A stretch of DNA of 64,000 nt, taken from assembly GCA_023388175.1 (NCBI GenBank), contig JAEWGT010000017.1, forward strand, positions 62,001 through 126,000. The letters run 5' to 3'. The stretch's first letter is position 1. Every line of letters begins with the position of its first letter. Below the pieces are notes generated by a model. It saw nothing but the letters and a program-made list of their open reading frames with translations. It made no database searches and was not told where the DNA came from. Source of the DNA: Pseudomonadota bacterium. Lineage in GTDB: Bacteria > Pseudomonadota > Alphaproteobacteria > Rhizobiales > Devosiaceae. Of the stretch, positions 55,701-64,000 are shown piece after piece. The translations under genes were made by a program, and so were the position numbers.

Positions 55701-55976
55701 TTAACCGCGCGGACAGGTATCGATGAATTCGCGACCGTTGCGGTCAACGTAAACGCACTGATTGCGGGCGCGGTTGTGAACGCGAACCATATCGCCAACC
55801 GCAGCGCCTGCGACGGCACCGATACCCGCGCCAACCGCCGTACCGACAATATTACCGCCGGTCGCGCTTGCGCCGATGATACCGCCACCAATTGCGCCGA
55901 CGGTGGCACCCTGCTGGGTGGTTGTGCAGGCTGCCAGCGAGAGGGCAGTTGCGGCGATGATCAGAACCTTGTGCAT
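55701..55976 (-). CDS. Glycine-zipper outer-membrane lipoprotein
   Basis: A 91-aa lipoprotein with lipobox LSLAAC (Cys at about residue 17), followed by a glycine-zipper region (GATVGAIGGGIIGASATGG, then GTAVGAGIGAVAGAAVG), like the 17-kDa antigen/SlyB/YgdR group, and a short C-terminal NQCVYVDRNGREFIDTCPRG with two Cys. The ATG at 55976 follows GGAGG. It is probably an outer-membrane structural or stress lipoprotein (inference). Confidence 0.85.
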   Translation of the reverse strand: MHKVLIIAATALSLAACTTTQQGATVGAIGGGIIGASATGGNIVGTAVGAGIGAVAGAAVGDMVRVHNRARNQCVYVDRNGREFIDTCPRG

Positions 55977-56057
55977 GGAATCCTCCAACGACGTATTTCG
56001 CTGATGAAAATGCGTCGCTGCACGAAAGGTTCCGGCTCACTTTAAATCTTTGTTTAT

Positions 56058-56420
56058 TTAATTGCTGCGTGCCAGGAAAAGTCCCGCAACCCCGGCACCA
56101 AGCCACCCCAGTATCATCAGGCCCCCGCCCAGGGGCGCAGCGCCGGGAAAGGCGCCGTGACCGATCCATTCGCGAAGTCCGAGGTCGGCCACGAACAACA
56201 CGGTGCCCAAGGCCAACCCATATCCGGCGATCAGCATTGAACGGCTTTGCCCGTAAAGGCCCAGAGCCAGCAATGCCGGCCCATGCGACAGGCAGATTGC
56301 GGCAATGGCAGCAAGATTGCGCGAGCCGGTCACGTGCGAGGACGCTGCCGCAGCGGCCACGCCGCAGGCACCCACAAGGCTTGCTGCAACCAGCAACAGG
56401 CGCGGCATCTCTAACTTCAT
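56058..56420 (-). CDS. DUF423 small membrane protein
   Basis: A 120-aa protein with four TM helices. The DUF423 pattern is visible: LSHGPALLALGLYG, then LGTVLFVADLGLREWIG, then AAPLGGGLMILGWLGAGVAGL. The usual N-terminal GAFGAHGL motif has become AAAAASSHVTG, a divergent start. Function is unknown across the family. Confidence 0.75.
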   Translation of the reverse strand: MKLEMPRLLLVAASLVGACGVAAAAASSHVTGSRNLAAIAAICLSHGPALLALGLYGQSRSMLIAGYGLALGTVLFVADLGLREWIGHGAFPGAAPLGGGLMILGWLGAGVAGLFLARSN

Positions 56421-56480
56421 CGGGTCACCGCTTTCCGGCTGCTTCTGTTTGCACTACAGCATGATCTGCGAGTGTGAGAA

Positions 56481-57899
56481 ATGACTATGAGTGACAACGT
56501 CGCGCCGACCGAACCGGTGCAAATGGCGCCCGTCTATGGATGGGGCGAGGAATTGCGCGCAACCTTTCGGCTGGCTTGGCCGCTGGTCATCGCCCAACTG
56601 GCGCAAAATGCCCTCCAGGCAACCGATGTCATCATGATGGGCTGGTTGGGCTCGCAAGCGCTGGCGGCCGGCACGCTGGCGTCCGCTTTCATGATGCCCT
56701 TTTTCCTGCTTGGCGTCGGCATTGTCGGCGCCGTTGCGCCCCTCACCGCACAGGCCCGTGGGGCCCGCAATATCAAGGCCGTCCGCAGGATTGTCCGGCA
56801 GGGCTTCTGGGCCGCGCTGCTGCTGGGCGCAATTCTGGCGCCGATCATCCTGCAGATTCGCACCGTCTTCGGCTGGCTGGGGCAGGATGCCGAACTTGCC
56901 GCACGGGCCGAGGAATATATCCAGGTCGGAGTCTTCATGCTCTGGCCGGCCCTGGGCGTCATCGTCCTGCGGTCTCTCCTCTCCTCCTTCGATGCCACCC
57001 GCACCATTCTGCTGATCACCCTTGGCGGCGTCCTGTTCAATGCCGCCGCGAACTATCTCCTGATCTTCGGCAATTTCGGCATGCCACGCCTTGAACTGCG
57101 TGGCGCAGCCCTGGCGACGGTCCTCACCAATATCCTCATGTTCGGTATTTTCCTGACTTTTGTGCTCCGCCACAGGCGGTTCAAGCGGTTCCATATCCTG
57201 CTCCGCTTCTGGAAACCCGATTGGCAGCGCTTCCGCCAGATTTTTACCGTGGGCACGCCAATCGGCCTCACGATTCTTGCGGAAGTGGGCATGTTCACGG
57301 CCGCCGCCATGCTGATGGGATTGCTTGGCACCGATGAAGTGGCGGCCCACGCCATCGCCCTTCAATGCGCCTCTCTTGCCTTCATGGTGCCGCTGGGCCT
57401 GGGCATCGCCGCAACTGTGCGTGTTGGCGTCGCCTATGGTCGGGGCGATGCTGATGGCGTGCGCAAGGCGGGTTGGATGTCTTTCGCGATGGGCACCGGA
57501 TTCATGGCCGTTTCCGCGCTGGCTTTTCTGCTGTTCGGGCCAATGATCGTGACGATTTTCCTCGACCCATCCACCCCGGCTAACCAGAACGCTCTGGCGC
57601 TGGCTGCGTCATTCCTCGTCATTGCTGGCATCTTTCAGCTCGTCGATGGCGCCCAGGTTGTCGCCGCACACGCACTGCGCGGCCTCAGCGACACGCAAAT
57701 TCCCATGGTCATGGCGATATTCGGCTATTGGTGCGTCGGGCTGCCCATTGCCTACCTGCTGGGCTTCACCCTCGAACTGCGCGGCGTCGGCATCTGGGTT
57801 GGCCTCGCCTGTGGCTTGACCTTCGTGGCCGTCCTGCTCGTCGCTCGTTTCGCCATGCGTGAGCGGCTTGGCTTGCTGAAAGAAATCAGGACCGTCTGA
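56481..57899 (+). CDS. MATE-family multidrug/cation efflux transporter (NorM-type)
   Basis: A 472-aa inner-membrane antiporter with two MatE domains and about 12 TM helices. The first half reads AWPLVIAQLAQNALQATDVIMMGWLGSQALAAG and the second has TPIGLTILAEVGMFTAAAMLMGLLGTDEVAAHAIALQ. It exports cationic compounds using Na+ or H+. It is divergent from DUF423 and convergent with miaA (5-bp gap). Confidence 0.94.
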   Translation: MTMSDNVAPTEPVQMAPVYGWGEELRATFRLAWPLVIAQLAQNALQATDVIMMGWLGSQALAAGTLASAFMMPFFLLGVGIVGAVAPLTAQARGARNIKAVRRIVRQGFWAALLLGAILAPIILQIRTVFGWLGQDAELAARAEEYIQVGVFMLWPALGVIVLRSLLSSFDATRTILLITLGGVLFNAAANYLLIFGNFGMPRLELRGAALATVLTNILMFGIFLTFVLRHRRFKRFHILLRFWKPDWQRFRQIFTVGTPIGLTILAEVGMFTAAAMLMGLLGTDEVAAHAIALQCASLAFMVPLGLGIAATVRVGVAYGRGDADGVRKAGWMSFAMGTGFMAVSALAFLLFGPMIVTIFLDPSTPANQNALALAASFLVIAGIFQLVDGAQVVAAHALRGLSDTQIPMVMAIFGYWCVGLPIAYLLGFTLELRGVGIWVGLACGLTFVAVLLVARFAMRERLGLLKEIRTV

Positions 57900-57904
57900 G
57901 GCAG

Positions 57905-58786
57905 TCAGGCTTTCAGGCGCGGCCAGTCACCCATGCGATTGCGGAACCATGTCCGCTGCCTTTTCGCATATTGATGGGTGGCAATGATGGCCCGCTCGAC
58001 AGCCGCCTCTTGCGTCAGTGCCCCATCCAGCCATGCGGAAATCTCCGGCACCCCGATTGCCTTCATCGCCGGTAGCGACGGATCGAGCTTCTGCGCCAGC
58101 ACCGCTCGCACCTCATCCACTGCCCCGGAGCTGAACATCGTTTCAAAACGCTTCGCAATACGGTCCCGAAGCACATCCCGTTCCGGCCAGAGCACCATAC
58201 GCTCGATGGCCCAATCTCTCAGCAAGCCAGGCTGCTGGTCCGCCTGAAAACTCGACAACGCCCGCCCCGTGGACCGTTTCACCGCCAGCGCCCGGATAAC
58301 CCTCTGCGGATCGGCAACCTTCAGCCGGTCGGCCGTTTCCGCGTCCTCTGCTCGCAGAAGCGCCATGCGCTCATTCTCGTCCAGCGCTTGAATCTCGTGC
58401 TGAACTTCAAGCATGACGGCCTCGGGAACCTCCGGCACGTCGGCGAATCCCTTTGTCAGCGCATCGAAGTAAAGTCCTGTTCCGCCGACAAAAATCAGCT
58501 CGCGCTCAACATCCTCAGCCTGGATCAGCGCCTCGACCGCCCGCACCCATTGCCCGGTCGAAAACCGCTGTGACACCGGCACATGGCCATAGAGGCGATG
58601 CTCCGCCAAGGCCTCCTCACCCGGTCCCGGCCGGGCCGTTACAACGCGCAGCGTGTCATAGACCTGCATGGAATCGGCATTGACGATCAGCCCACCCGAT
58701 ATACGCGCCCGCTCCAGCGCCAGCGCCGACTTGCCGCTGGCAGTCGGACCCGCTATCAGCACAGCGCGCCTCTGGTCCGTCACCAT
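57905..58786 (-). CDS. miaA: tRNA dimethylallyltransferase
   Basis: A 293-aa enzyme transferring dimethylallyl to A37 of tRNAs reading UNN codons. Motifs are LIAGPTASGKSALAL (P-loop), NADSMQVYDTLRVVTARP and the C-terminal TQEAAVERAIIATHQYAKRQRTWFRNR. The ATG at 58786 is used; the extension to 58918 overlaps serB. It is divergent from serB with 24 bp between the starts, and serB-miaA divergence is a recurrent alphaproteobacterial arrangement. Confidence 0.97.
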   Translation of the reverse strand: MVTDQRRAVLIAGPTASGKSALALERARISGGLIVNADSMQVYDTLRVVTARPGPGEEALAEHRLYGHVPVSQRFSTGQWVRAVEALIQAEDVERELIFVGGTGLYFDALTKGFADVPEVPEAVMLEVQHEIQALDENERMALLRAEDAETADRLKVADPQRVIRALAVKRSTGRALSSFQADQQPGLLRDWAIERMVLWPERDVLRDRIAKRFETMFSSGAVDEVRAVLAQKLDPSLPAMKAIGVPEISAWLDGALTQEAAVERAIIATHQYAKRQRTWFRNRMGDWPRLKA

Positions 58787-58810
58787 ACGTCTCCGAAAGT
58801 TGCTGCCACC

Positions 58811-59683
58811 ATGCCGGTTCTCTCCCTGATCGCCAATCCTGCCGACCCCGAACTGAGCGTGGCCCTTGCCGCTGCTGTGGTCGCAAAAACCGGCGGGGAA
58901 CTCAACTGGCAAAACCATGGCGTCGCCTGTGAGATCCTTGAGCCAACAGCGCCCGATGCGCTCGGGATTGCGCGGCAGATCCTGTCCGGCAAGGCTGTCG
59001 ATGCCAATCTCGTGCCCACCGAAGGCCGCCGCAAGCTGCTTCTTGTGGCCGACATGGATTCCACCATGATCGAGCAGGAATGTATCGACGAGCTTGCCGC
59101 CGCGCTTGATCTCAAGCCGCAGGTGGCCGAAATCACCGACCGTGCTATGCGGGGCGAGCTGGACTTTGCCCAGGCGCTCGATACCCGCGTCGCCTTGCTC
59201 AAGGGCCTGGAGCGCAAGGTCATCGAGGAAGTGCGCCGCGAGGCAATCACCCTTGCCCCCGGCGGTCGTGCCCTGGTTCAGACCATGAAAGCCTATGGCG
59301 CCTATACCTCGCTGGTCTCGGGCGGCTTCACCTTTTTCGCCGATTATTTCGCCAGGCGGATCGGCTTCGACGAAGCGATTGCCAACGTGCTCGAATTTGA
59401 CGGCGACGCGCTGACCGGCACCGTTTCAAAACCCATCGTGGACAAGAACACCAAGCGCGAACGGCTCCTGGCCCTTGTTGATGAACGCGGCCTGACCGCC
59501 GATCAGACCATGGCCGTCGGCGACGGCGCCAACGATCTCGACATGATCGGCGTCGCCGGCTTTGGCGTGGCTCTCCATGCCAAGCCCGCCGTAGCCGAAG
59601 CCGCCGGCATTCGCATCGACCACGGCGACCTCACCGCCCTGCTCTATCTGCAAGGCTATCAGGACGACGAGTTCGTTCGATAG
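58811..59683 (+). CDS. serB: Phosphoserine phosphatase
   Basis: A 290-aa HAD phosphatase performing the last step of serine synthesis. LLLVADMDSTMIEQECIDELA is motif I with the nucleophile Asp, LVSGGFTFFADYFA is motif II, and MAVGDGANDLDMIGVAGFGVALHAKP is motif IV. An N-terminal ACT-like region (about residues 1-70) is present. Downstream neighbours are unrelated. Confidence 0.97.
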   Translation: MPVLSLIANPADPELSVALAAAVVAKTGGELNWQNHGVACEILEPTAPDALGIARQILSGKAVDANLVPTEGRRKLLLVADMDSTMIEQECIDELAAALDLKPQVAEITDRAMRGELDFAQALDTRVALLKGLERKVIEEVRREAITLAPGGRALVQTMKAYGAYTSLVSGGFTFFADYFARRIGFDEAIANVLEFDGDALTGTVSKPIVDKNTKRERLLALVDERGLTADQTMAVGDGANDLDMIGVAGFGVALHAKPAVAEAAGIRIDHGDLTALLYLQGYQDDEFVR

Positions 59684-59756
59684 AACGCCCACTGGACATG
59701 AGCGGCCTTTTCCCGCTTAGCTGCCTGCGGGAGAGACGCGACCGGAGGAGCGTCAT

Positions 59757-60308
59757 TTGTCCATGACCATGCTTGAGGGACGAAGCTGCGGCACCTGCAC
59801 CGCCTGCTGCTCCTTCGCGCCCATCCGCGTCGAAACGCTGAAAAAACCGGCGAACACGCTATGCCCCCATTGCGCGGAAGGCCGGGGCTGCACGGTCTAT
59901 GAAGTGCGACCCCAGGTCTGCCGCACCTTTTACTGCGGCTGGTTCTACCTGCCCGAGCTCAGCCCTGCCTGGCATCCCGAGCTGAGCGGCGTGGTCATTC
60001 GCTCGGAATCCTTCAACAACGACACCATCACCATTCTGGTCCTGCGGTTCTCGGAATTTCTCGTCTCCGAGGATTTCGCCGGACTTGTCGGCGCATGGGT
60101 CGAGGCCGGCATTGCCGTCGAATTCGAGCGCGTCGGCCCTGAAGGCCACCTGCCCGCCAAGATGCGGGTCAACGAACTTCTAGAAGACGCCGTCGCGGCC
60201 CGCGACCTGCGCGGAATGCAGAAGATCTTTGCCTGGTCACTGGCCCATATCGAGCAGTCCCACACCTGGGAGCGCGACGAAACCGAGTTCTACAGCGCGC
60301 TCTCCTAA
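59757..60308 (+). CDS. Cysteine-cluster protein (YkgJ/zinc- or iron-binding type)
   Basis: A 183-aa soluble protein with the N-terminal cluster CGTCTACC (CxxCxxCC), then CPHCAEGRGCTVYEVRPQVCRTFYCGW: nine Cys in the first 62 residues. This resembles the YkgJ-type CxxCxxCC family, thought to bind metal, but the rest is not recognised. GGAGGAG at 59743 is ideally spaced (7 bases) for the TTG at 59757 rather than the ATG at 59763. Function is unknown. Confidence 0.75.
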   Translation: MSMTMLEGRSCGTCTACCSFAPIRVETLKKPANTLCPHCAEGRGCTVYEVRPQVCRTFYCGWFYLPELSPAWHPELSGVVIRSESFNNDTITILVLRFSEFLVSEDFAGLVGAWVEAGIAVEFERVGPEGHLPAKMRVNELLEDAVAARDLRGMQKIFAWSLAHIEQSHTWERDETEFYSALS

Positions 60309-60544
60309 CCGTTCCAGCGCATCCGCATATAGACGCCACCGCTTTTCAGCTCGTCCAGCATTTGCGCCAGCCGCTTCTGCTTGGTCTCCTCGCGCTGCGC
60401 CTTGTTGATCCAGAGAAGGTAGTCATTGCGCTGATAGGGCGGCCGCGCATCATAGGCAGCAAGCAGGCCACTCTTTTCCAGTGCCAGACGCACGAAATCG
60501 GGCATGTCTTCGCGCGGACGCAGGGGCCGCAGTCTGGGGCTCAT
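60305..60544 (-). CDS. YdeI/OmpD-associated family small protein
   Basis: A 79-aa protein with the pattern MPDFVRLALEKSGLLAAYDARPPYQRNDYLLWINKAQREETKQKRLAQMLDEL. It matches the C-terminal half of YdeI/bacteriocin-protection proteins (PF13376), a module that also occurs alone. The ATG at 60544 has GGAGGAAG upstream. Its stop overlaps the preceding gene's stop by 4 bp. Molecular function is not known. Confidence 0.8.
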   Translation of the reverse strand: MSPRLRPLRPREDMPDFVRLALEKSGLLAAYDARPPYQRNDYLLWINKAQREETKQKRLAQMLDELKSGGVYMRMRWNG

Positions 60545-60689
60545 ATCTTCCTCCACTATCCGGCAGCGAGCCTGCGCTCTGGCCGGGACACATCCTGACA
60601 CCAGTTTGGGCGGTATTCACCTACCGCGTTTGGGCTTTTTCACGGCGCGCCTGTAAACTGCCCCATCGACCCAGCCCGGTGAGTCCGCC

Positions 60690-61274
60690 ATGTCCAGTGA
60701 CACGCAAACCAAACTGATCCACGCCGCCGACCGCTTTCTCGGCAAAGACGAAACCACGCTGACCAGCCAGGAGCGTGTCATTCTCGAACAGGCCATCGGC
60801 AAGCGGGCTCTCTCGCGCGACCCCGGCGCCGAATTCGACGAGAAGCTCACACTGGGCCAGCGCCTCGCCGATGGCGTGGCGGCCTTTGGCGGCTCCTGGA
60901 ATTTTATCATCGGCTTTGGCGCCGCGCTCGTCATCTGGACCGGCCTCAACCTGCTGCTGGCCGGAAATGCCTTCGACCCCTACCCCTTCATTTTCCTCAA
61001 CTTGATGCTGTCCATGCTCGCAGCCATCCAGGCGCCTGTGATCATGATGAGCCAGAACCGGCAGGCGGCCAAGGATCGGGAAGTCTCGGCCCACGATTAT
61101 GAGGTCAACCTCAAGGCCGAAATCGAGATCATGGCCCTGCATGAAAAGGTGGACCGCTTGCGCGAAGAGGATATCCGCAACCTGATCCTCAGGCAGCAGG
61201 ACCAGATCGAGCGGCTGACGCGGCTGGTGGAGAAGCATGTGGCGGGAGGCGCGGACAATGGCGAATCGGCTTAA
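60690..61274 (+). CDS. DUF1003 membrane protein
   Basis: A 194-aa protein with two TM helices (about 75-95 and 105-125). The DUF1003 core is [64 protein letters not shown] charged helical tail (about 145-190) may form a coiled coil. Some relatives are linked to Mg2+ or CorA-like domains, but function is unknown. It ends 11 bp before thyA. Confidence 0.9.
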   Translation: MSSDTQTKLIHAADRFLGKDETTLTSQERVILEQAIGKRALSRDPGAEFDEKLTLGQRLADGVAAFGGSWNFIIGFGAALVIWTGLNLLLAGNAFDPYPFIFLNLMLSMLAAIQAPVIMMSQNRQAAKDREVSAHDYEVNLKAEIEIMALHEKVDRLREEDIRNLILRQQDQIERLTRLVEKHVAGGADNGESA

Positions 61275-61285
61275 TCTCTGCGCCC

Positions 61286-62080
61286 ATGCAGCCCTATCTC
61301 AAGCTTCTCTCCGACATTCTCGAACATGGCGCCGACAAGTCGGACCGCACCGGCACCGGCACGCGAAGCCTTTTCGGCTATCAGATGCGCTTCGACCTTT
61401 CGAAGGGCTTCCCGCTGCTGACCACCAAGAAGCTGCATCTCAAATCCATCATCTATGAGCTGCTCTGGTTCATTCGTGGCGAGACCAATGTGCGCTGGCT
61501 GCAGGAACGCGGCGTCAAGATCTGGGACGAATGGGCCGACGAAAACGGCGATCTCGGTCCGGTCTATGGCAGCCAGTGGCGCAGCTGGCCCGCGCCCGAT
61601 GGCCGCCATATCGACCAGATTGCCAACCTCATCCACTCGATCAGGACCAAGCCGGACAGCCGCCGCCACATCGTTTCCGCCTGGAACCCGGCCGAAGTCG
61701 ACGACATGGCGCTGCCGCCCTGTCACTGCCTGTTCCAGTTCTATGTCGCCAATGGCAAGCTGAGCTGCCAGCTCTATCAGCGCTCCGCCGACACCTTCCT
61801 CGGCGTACCCTTCAATATCGCCTCCTATGCCCTGCTCACCCATATGGTGGCGCAGGTCTGCGATCTGGAAGTGGGCGACTTCGTCCATTCCTTCGGCGAT
61901 GTTCATCTCTATGCGAACCATTTCGAACAGGCCCGCCTGCAATTGACGCGTGAGCCACGCCCCCTGCCGCGCCTGGTCATGAACCCCGACCGCAACAGCC
62001 TCGAGGATTTCGTCTTCGAGGATTTCGCCTTTGAGGGATACGACCCGCATCCGCATATCAAGGCCGATGTCTCGGTATGA
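61286..62080 (+). CDS. thyA: Thymidylate synthase
   Basis: A 264-aa folate-dependent enzyme making dTMP from dUMP. It has the short E. coli-type length. [38 protein letters not shown] and [12 protein letters not shown] (catalytic Cys after PP) are diagnostic. [16 protein letters not shown] and the C-terminal ADVSV complete it. Its stop overlaps the MazG-like start (ATGA, 62077-62080). The dihydrofolate reductase gene that often follows is absent. Confidence 0.98.
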   Translation: MQPYLKLLSDILEHGADKSDRTGTGTRSLFGYQMRFDLSKGFPLLTTKKLHLKSIIYELLWFIRGETNVRWLQERGVKIWDEWADENGDLGPVYGSQWRSWPAPDGRHIDQIANLIHSIRTKPDSRRHIVSAWNPAEVDDMALPPCHCLFQFYVANGKLSCQLYQRSADTFLGVPFNIASYALLTHMVAQVCDLEVGDFVHSFGDVHLYANHFEQARLQLTREPRPLPRLVMNPDRNSLEDFVFEDFAFEGYDPHPHIKADVSV

Positions 62081-62397
62081 GCCGGTCACTGCGTGAATTG
62101 ACCGATCTGGTGTCGGAAGTGTCCGACACTTATGCCTCGCGCAATGACATCGCGCGCGATGACGATTGGTACCTTCTGAAGCTGCAGGAAGAACTGGGCG
62201 AGCTGGTCGCTGAATATCTCAAGACCACATCGCGCGGTCGCCTCAAGGGCGCCGACGCCACCACCATTCGTCAGGCCATGGAAGACGAAGCCGCCGACGT
62301 CCTCGCCATGTTGCTCCTGTTTGCACGCAACAACCAGATCGACCTCGATGCCGCGTTGGAGCGGAAGTGGTTTCAATATCTAGGGCGAACGCCGTGA
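62077..62397 (+). CDS. MazG-like nucleotide pyrophosphohydrolase
   Basis: A 106-aa all-alpha NTP pyrophosphatase candidate. The metal motif [13 protein letters not shown] (ExxE) and [17 protein letters not shown] (ExxxD) give the MazG/PRA-PH four-Glu/Asp site. It is coupled to thyA by a 4-bp overlap, so removing dUTP or dCTP (feeding dUMP or cleaning the pool) is a reasonable but unproven role. HisE is an alternative by fold, but no his genes are close. Confidence 0.75.
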   Translation: MSRSLRELTDLVSEVSDTYASRNDIARDDDWYLLKLQEELGELVAEYLKTTSRGRLKGADATTIRQAMEDEAADVLAMLLLFARNNQIDLDAALERKWFQYLGRTP

Positions 62398-62435
62398 GGA
62401 GCCGGGGCTAGCCCTGCAGACAGTGAGGCACGGAC

Positions 62436-62477
62436 CGGTCCCCTCCCCCTTGAGGGGAGGGCTAGGGTGGGGGTTCT
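62436..62477. repeat. Dispersed palindromic repeat, copy 2
   Basis: A 42-bp copy of the element at 44645-44685, with the same CCCTCCCC/GGGGAGGG dyad and the same AGGGTGGGGGTTCT tail. It lies 38 bp after the MazG-like gene. Confidence 0.7.
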
Positions 62478-62627
62478 GACATCTCAAAGTAGCATACCCT
62501 GGTTAGGGCCATAGGGTGGGCCTGCAGCCCTACCCCGGCCAGAAGCAGCAAACGCGGCTTCGGTCTCCACTTCCCTCGAAAACCGAAACGCTCTAGATCA
62601 TTGATCAGGGCAAGAGGGAGGCCGCAA

Positions 62628-63635
62628 ATGAGAGCTGTCATCGTCGCAATATCCATGCTGGCGGCATTGCCGGCCCTTGCCAATGACACAGCCGCTCAGC
62701 TCACCACGGGCGGGCTCGAATTTGTCAGTCACGGCGAAATCGCCATGGAGAGCGAAGACCTCTATATTTCCCGCGACGAAATCCGCGTCACCTATGTCTT
62801 CCGCAATGACGGCGAAGAAGATTATGACCTGCTCGTCGCTTTCCCCATGCCCGACATCACGCCGAGCCACTTTACGCCGGATGCCTTCCCGACGGGGCCG
62901 CTGGATAATCTGTTCGAGTTCGAGACCACCTTCAATGGAGAACCGGTCGACGCGGTCCTGCACGAATATGCCTATGCCGCCGGTGTCGACCGCACCGATG
63001 TCATCCGCGAACTCGGCCTGCCCATCGTGTCGATAAGCGAGGACGCGATTGCCGCCGTCGATGCGCTGGATAGCGAAGCCACGGCCCGGTTGCTGCATCT
63101 GGGCATGACTATCCCGGACATCTACGACGTGGGCGAGGGCATGCAGACACAGCACTGGCCCAACTGGACCTATCGCGCCACCTATACCTGGGAGGCCACC
63201 TTCCCCGCCGGCGAGCGCGTCACGGTCGAGCATCGCTACAAGCCCAGCGTCGGCGGCACGACCGGCGTCAGCTTTCTCTCCGAACCTTACGAGGACTACG
63301 ACCCCGCAGCCGACTACAAGCGGAAATACTGCACCGACGAAGCCTTCGTCTCGGCCGTACGCAAGACCCTGAAAAATCCCGACGAAGTCTGGTCCGCCCC
63401 GTTCTTTGAAAGCTGGATTTCCTACATCCTGACCACCGGCGGCAATTGGGCCGGCGGCGGCATCGAGAAATTCCGTCTCGTGGTCGACAAGGGCGACGAG
63501 CGGAATCTCGTCTCCTTCTGCGGCAATGGGGTCAGGAAGATCGGCCCCACCACTTTCGAGATGGTCGAGGAAAATTACTGGCCCGAACGCGAGCTGGAAA
63601 TCCTGATCCTCGAACGCCATGACATGGACTATTGA
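62628..63635 (+). CDS. DUF4424 family exported protein
   Basis: A 335-aa periplasmic or secreted protein. The signal peptide MRAVIVAISMLAALPALA is followed by NDTAAQLTTGGLEFVSHGEIAMESEDLYIS, the DUF4424 start. Later blocks include YVFRNDGEEDYDLLVAFPMPD, HWPNWTYRATYTWEATFPAGERVTVEHRYKPSVGG and FRLVVDKGDERNLVSFC. Function is unknown. The ATG at 62628 has GAGGGAGG upstream. Confidence 0.9.
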   Translation: MRAVIVAISMLAALPALANDTAAQLTTGGLEFVSHGEIAMESEDLYISRDEIRVTYVFRNDGEEDYDLLVAFPMPDITPSHFTPDAFPTGPLDNLFEFETTFNGEPVDAVLHEYAYAAGVDRTDVIRELGLPIVSISEDAIAAVDALDSEATARLLHLGMTIPDIYDVGEGMQTQHWPNWTYRATYTWEATFPAGERVTVEHRYKPSVGGTTGVSFLSEPYEDYDPAADYKRKYCTDEAFVSAVRKTLKNPDEVWSAPFFESWISYILTTGGNWAGGGIEKFRLVVDKGDERNLVSFCGNGVRKIGPTTFEMVEENYWPERELEILILERHDMDY

Positions 63636-63679
63636 GGCGGCTGTGGCCGGCTTGAACCTCCGCTCTCACCTTGAGCTGG

Positions 63680-63702
63680 ATTGCCGGGATAAGCCCGGCA
63701 AT
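63680..63702. repeat. REP-like palindrome, copy 2
   Basis: The stem ATTGCCGGG/CCCGGCAAT with loop ATAAG shares its core with 15392-15410. It lies between the DUF4424 and GNAT genes. Confidence 0.55.
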
Positions 63703-63787
63703 GACGAAAGTCTTTGCTGCGGAACAAGATCAGGCCCCGGACTGGGGCAGATGAATGGAGGCCCGTCCTGCGGGCAGAAAGAGCGAC

Positions 63788-64000
63788 TTGACCGACCTCA
63801 CTATCCGCCCCGCGACCGCCGCCGACGCGCAACTGATCGTCGAATTCATCAGCGCGCTGGCCGAATATGAAAAGCTGGCCCATGAGGCCAAAGCGACCGC
63901 AGCCGATATCACCCGCGATCTGTTCGGTGCGGACCCCAAAGTGTTCTGCGAAATCGCCGAATGGGGCGGCAGACCCGTCGGCTTCACGCTCTGGTTCTAC
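63788..64000 (+). CDS. GNAT-family N-acetyltransferase, cut by the right edge
   Basis: The first 71 codons of a diamine acetyltransferase-like enzyme. MTDLTIRPATAADAQLIVEF, then LAEYEKLAHEAKATAADITRDLFG and FCEIAEWGGRPVGFTLWFY match SSAT/GNA1-like GNATs, which acetylate polyamines or related amines. The start is TTG 63788 with AAAGAG upstream. The acetyl-CoA loop lies outside the window. Confidence 0.85.
   Translation, partial: MTDLTIRPATAADAQLIVEFISALAEYEKLAHEAKATAADITRDLFGADPKVFCEIAEWGGRPVGFTLWFY

Overview
The window is about 62% GC, densely coded chromosomal DNA of an alphaproteobacterium. It most resembles the order Hyphomicrobiales, and a Devosia-like genus is my best guess. Supporting this are an Atu4866-family protein, a very large polar-growth-ring-type hendecad protein, rhizobial-style ilv and leu leaders, and the common use of GTG and TTG starts. 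I see no phage, insertion sequence, CRISPR array or rRNA. Both edges cut genes: prfC on the left and a GNAT acetyltransferase on the right.

Layout. (1) 0-9.6 kb: partial prfC, an autotransporter, an Hpt phosphotransfer protein, and a 1731-aa membrane-anchored protein with a long run of 11-residue repeats that looks like the growth pole ring protein (GPR/RgsE) of polar-growing rhizobia. (2) 9.6-22.6 kb: a LysR/SDR pair, an Atu4866-family protein, an MFS transporter, an LpxH-like phosphatase, a NagZ-like GH3 enzyme, acs, a GNAT gene beside a flippase-FemAB pair, terC with a structured leader, and an intradiol dioxygenase. (3) 22.9-33.8 kb: a catabolic island with two tandem MsAcT-like SGNH esterases, a peptide-type ABC importer, an enolase-superfamily acid-sugar enzyme, an alpha/beta esterase, an FCD-type GntR regulator and kdgD. 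Four copies of a CTGTATGAYAG-like dyad lie upstream of its transcription units, so the island reads as one regulon for an esterified aldarate or uronate-like substrate. (4) 34-34.4 kb: tRNA-Lys(CTT) and a 65-aa small protein. (5) 34.7-52.9 kb: an aminotransferase, an EEP-family protein and three branched-chain amino-acid loci on the minus strand (leuA, ilvC, ilvB-ilvN), mixed with small enzymes, pepT, an OYE-type reductase, kup, an FMN reductase and pdxJ. (6) 53-64 kb: PiT phosphate transporter, NUDIX hydrolase, csp, a glycine-zipper lipoprotein, DUF423, MATE, miaA/serB, small proteins, thyA with a MazG-like gene, and a DUF4424 protein.

The most interesting signals are the hendecad protein, the esterase/ABC/kdgD regulon with its operator, and two unannotated leader peptides: a Leu-rich one before leuA and an Ile/Leu/Val-rich one before ilvB with a downstream terminator. 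Next come the possible Mn-type leader of terC, a Pho-box-like repeat on the PiT start, and two families of dispersed palindromes.
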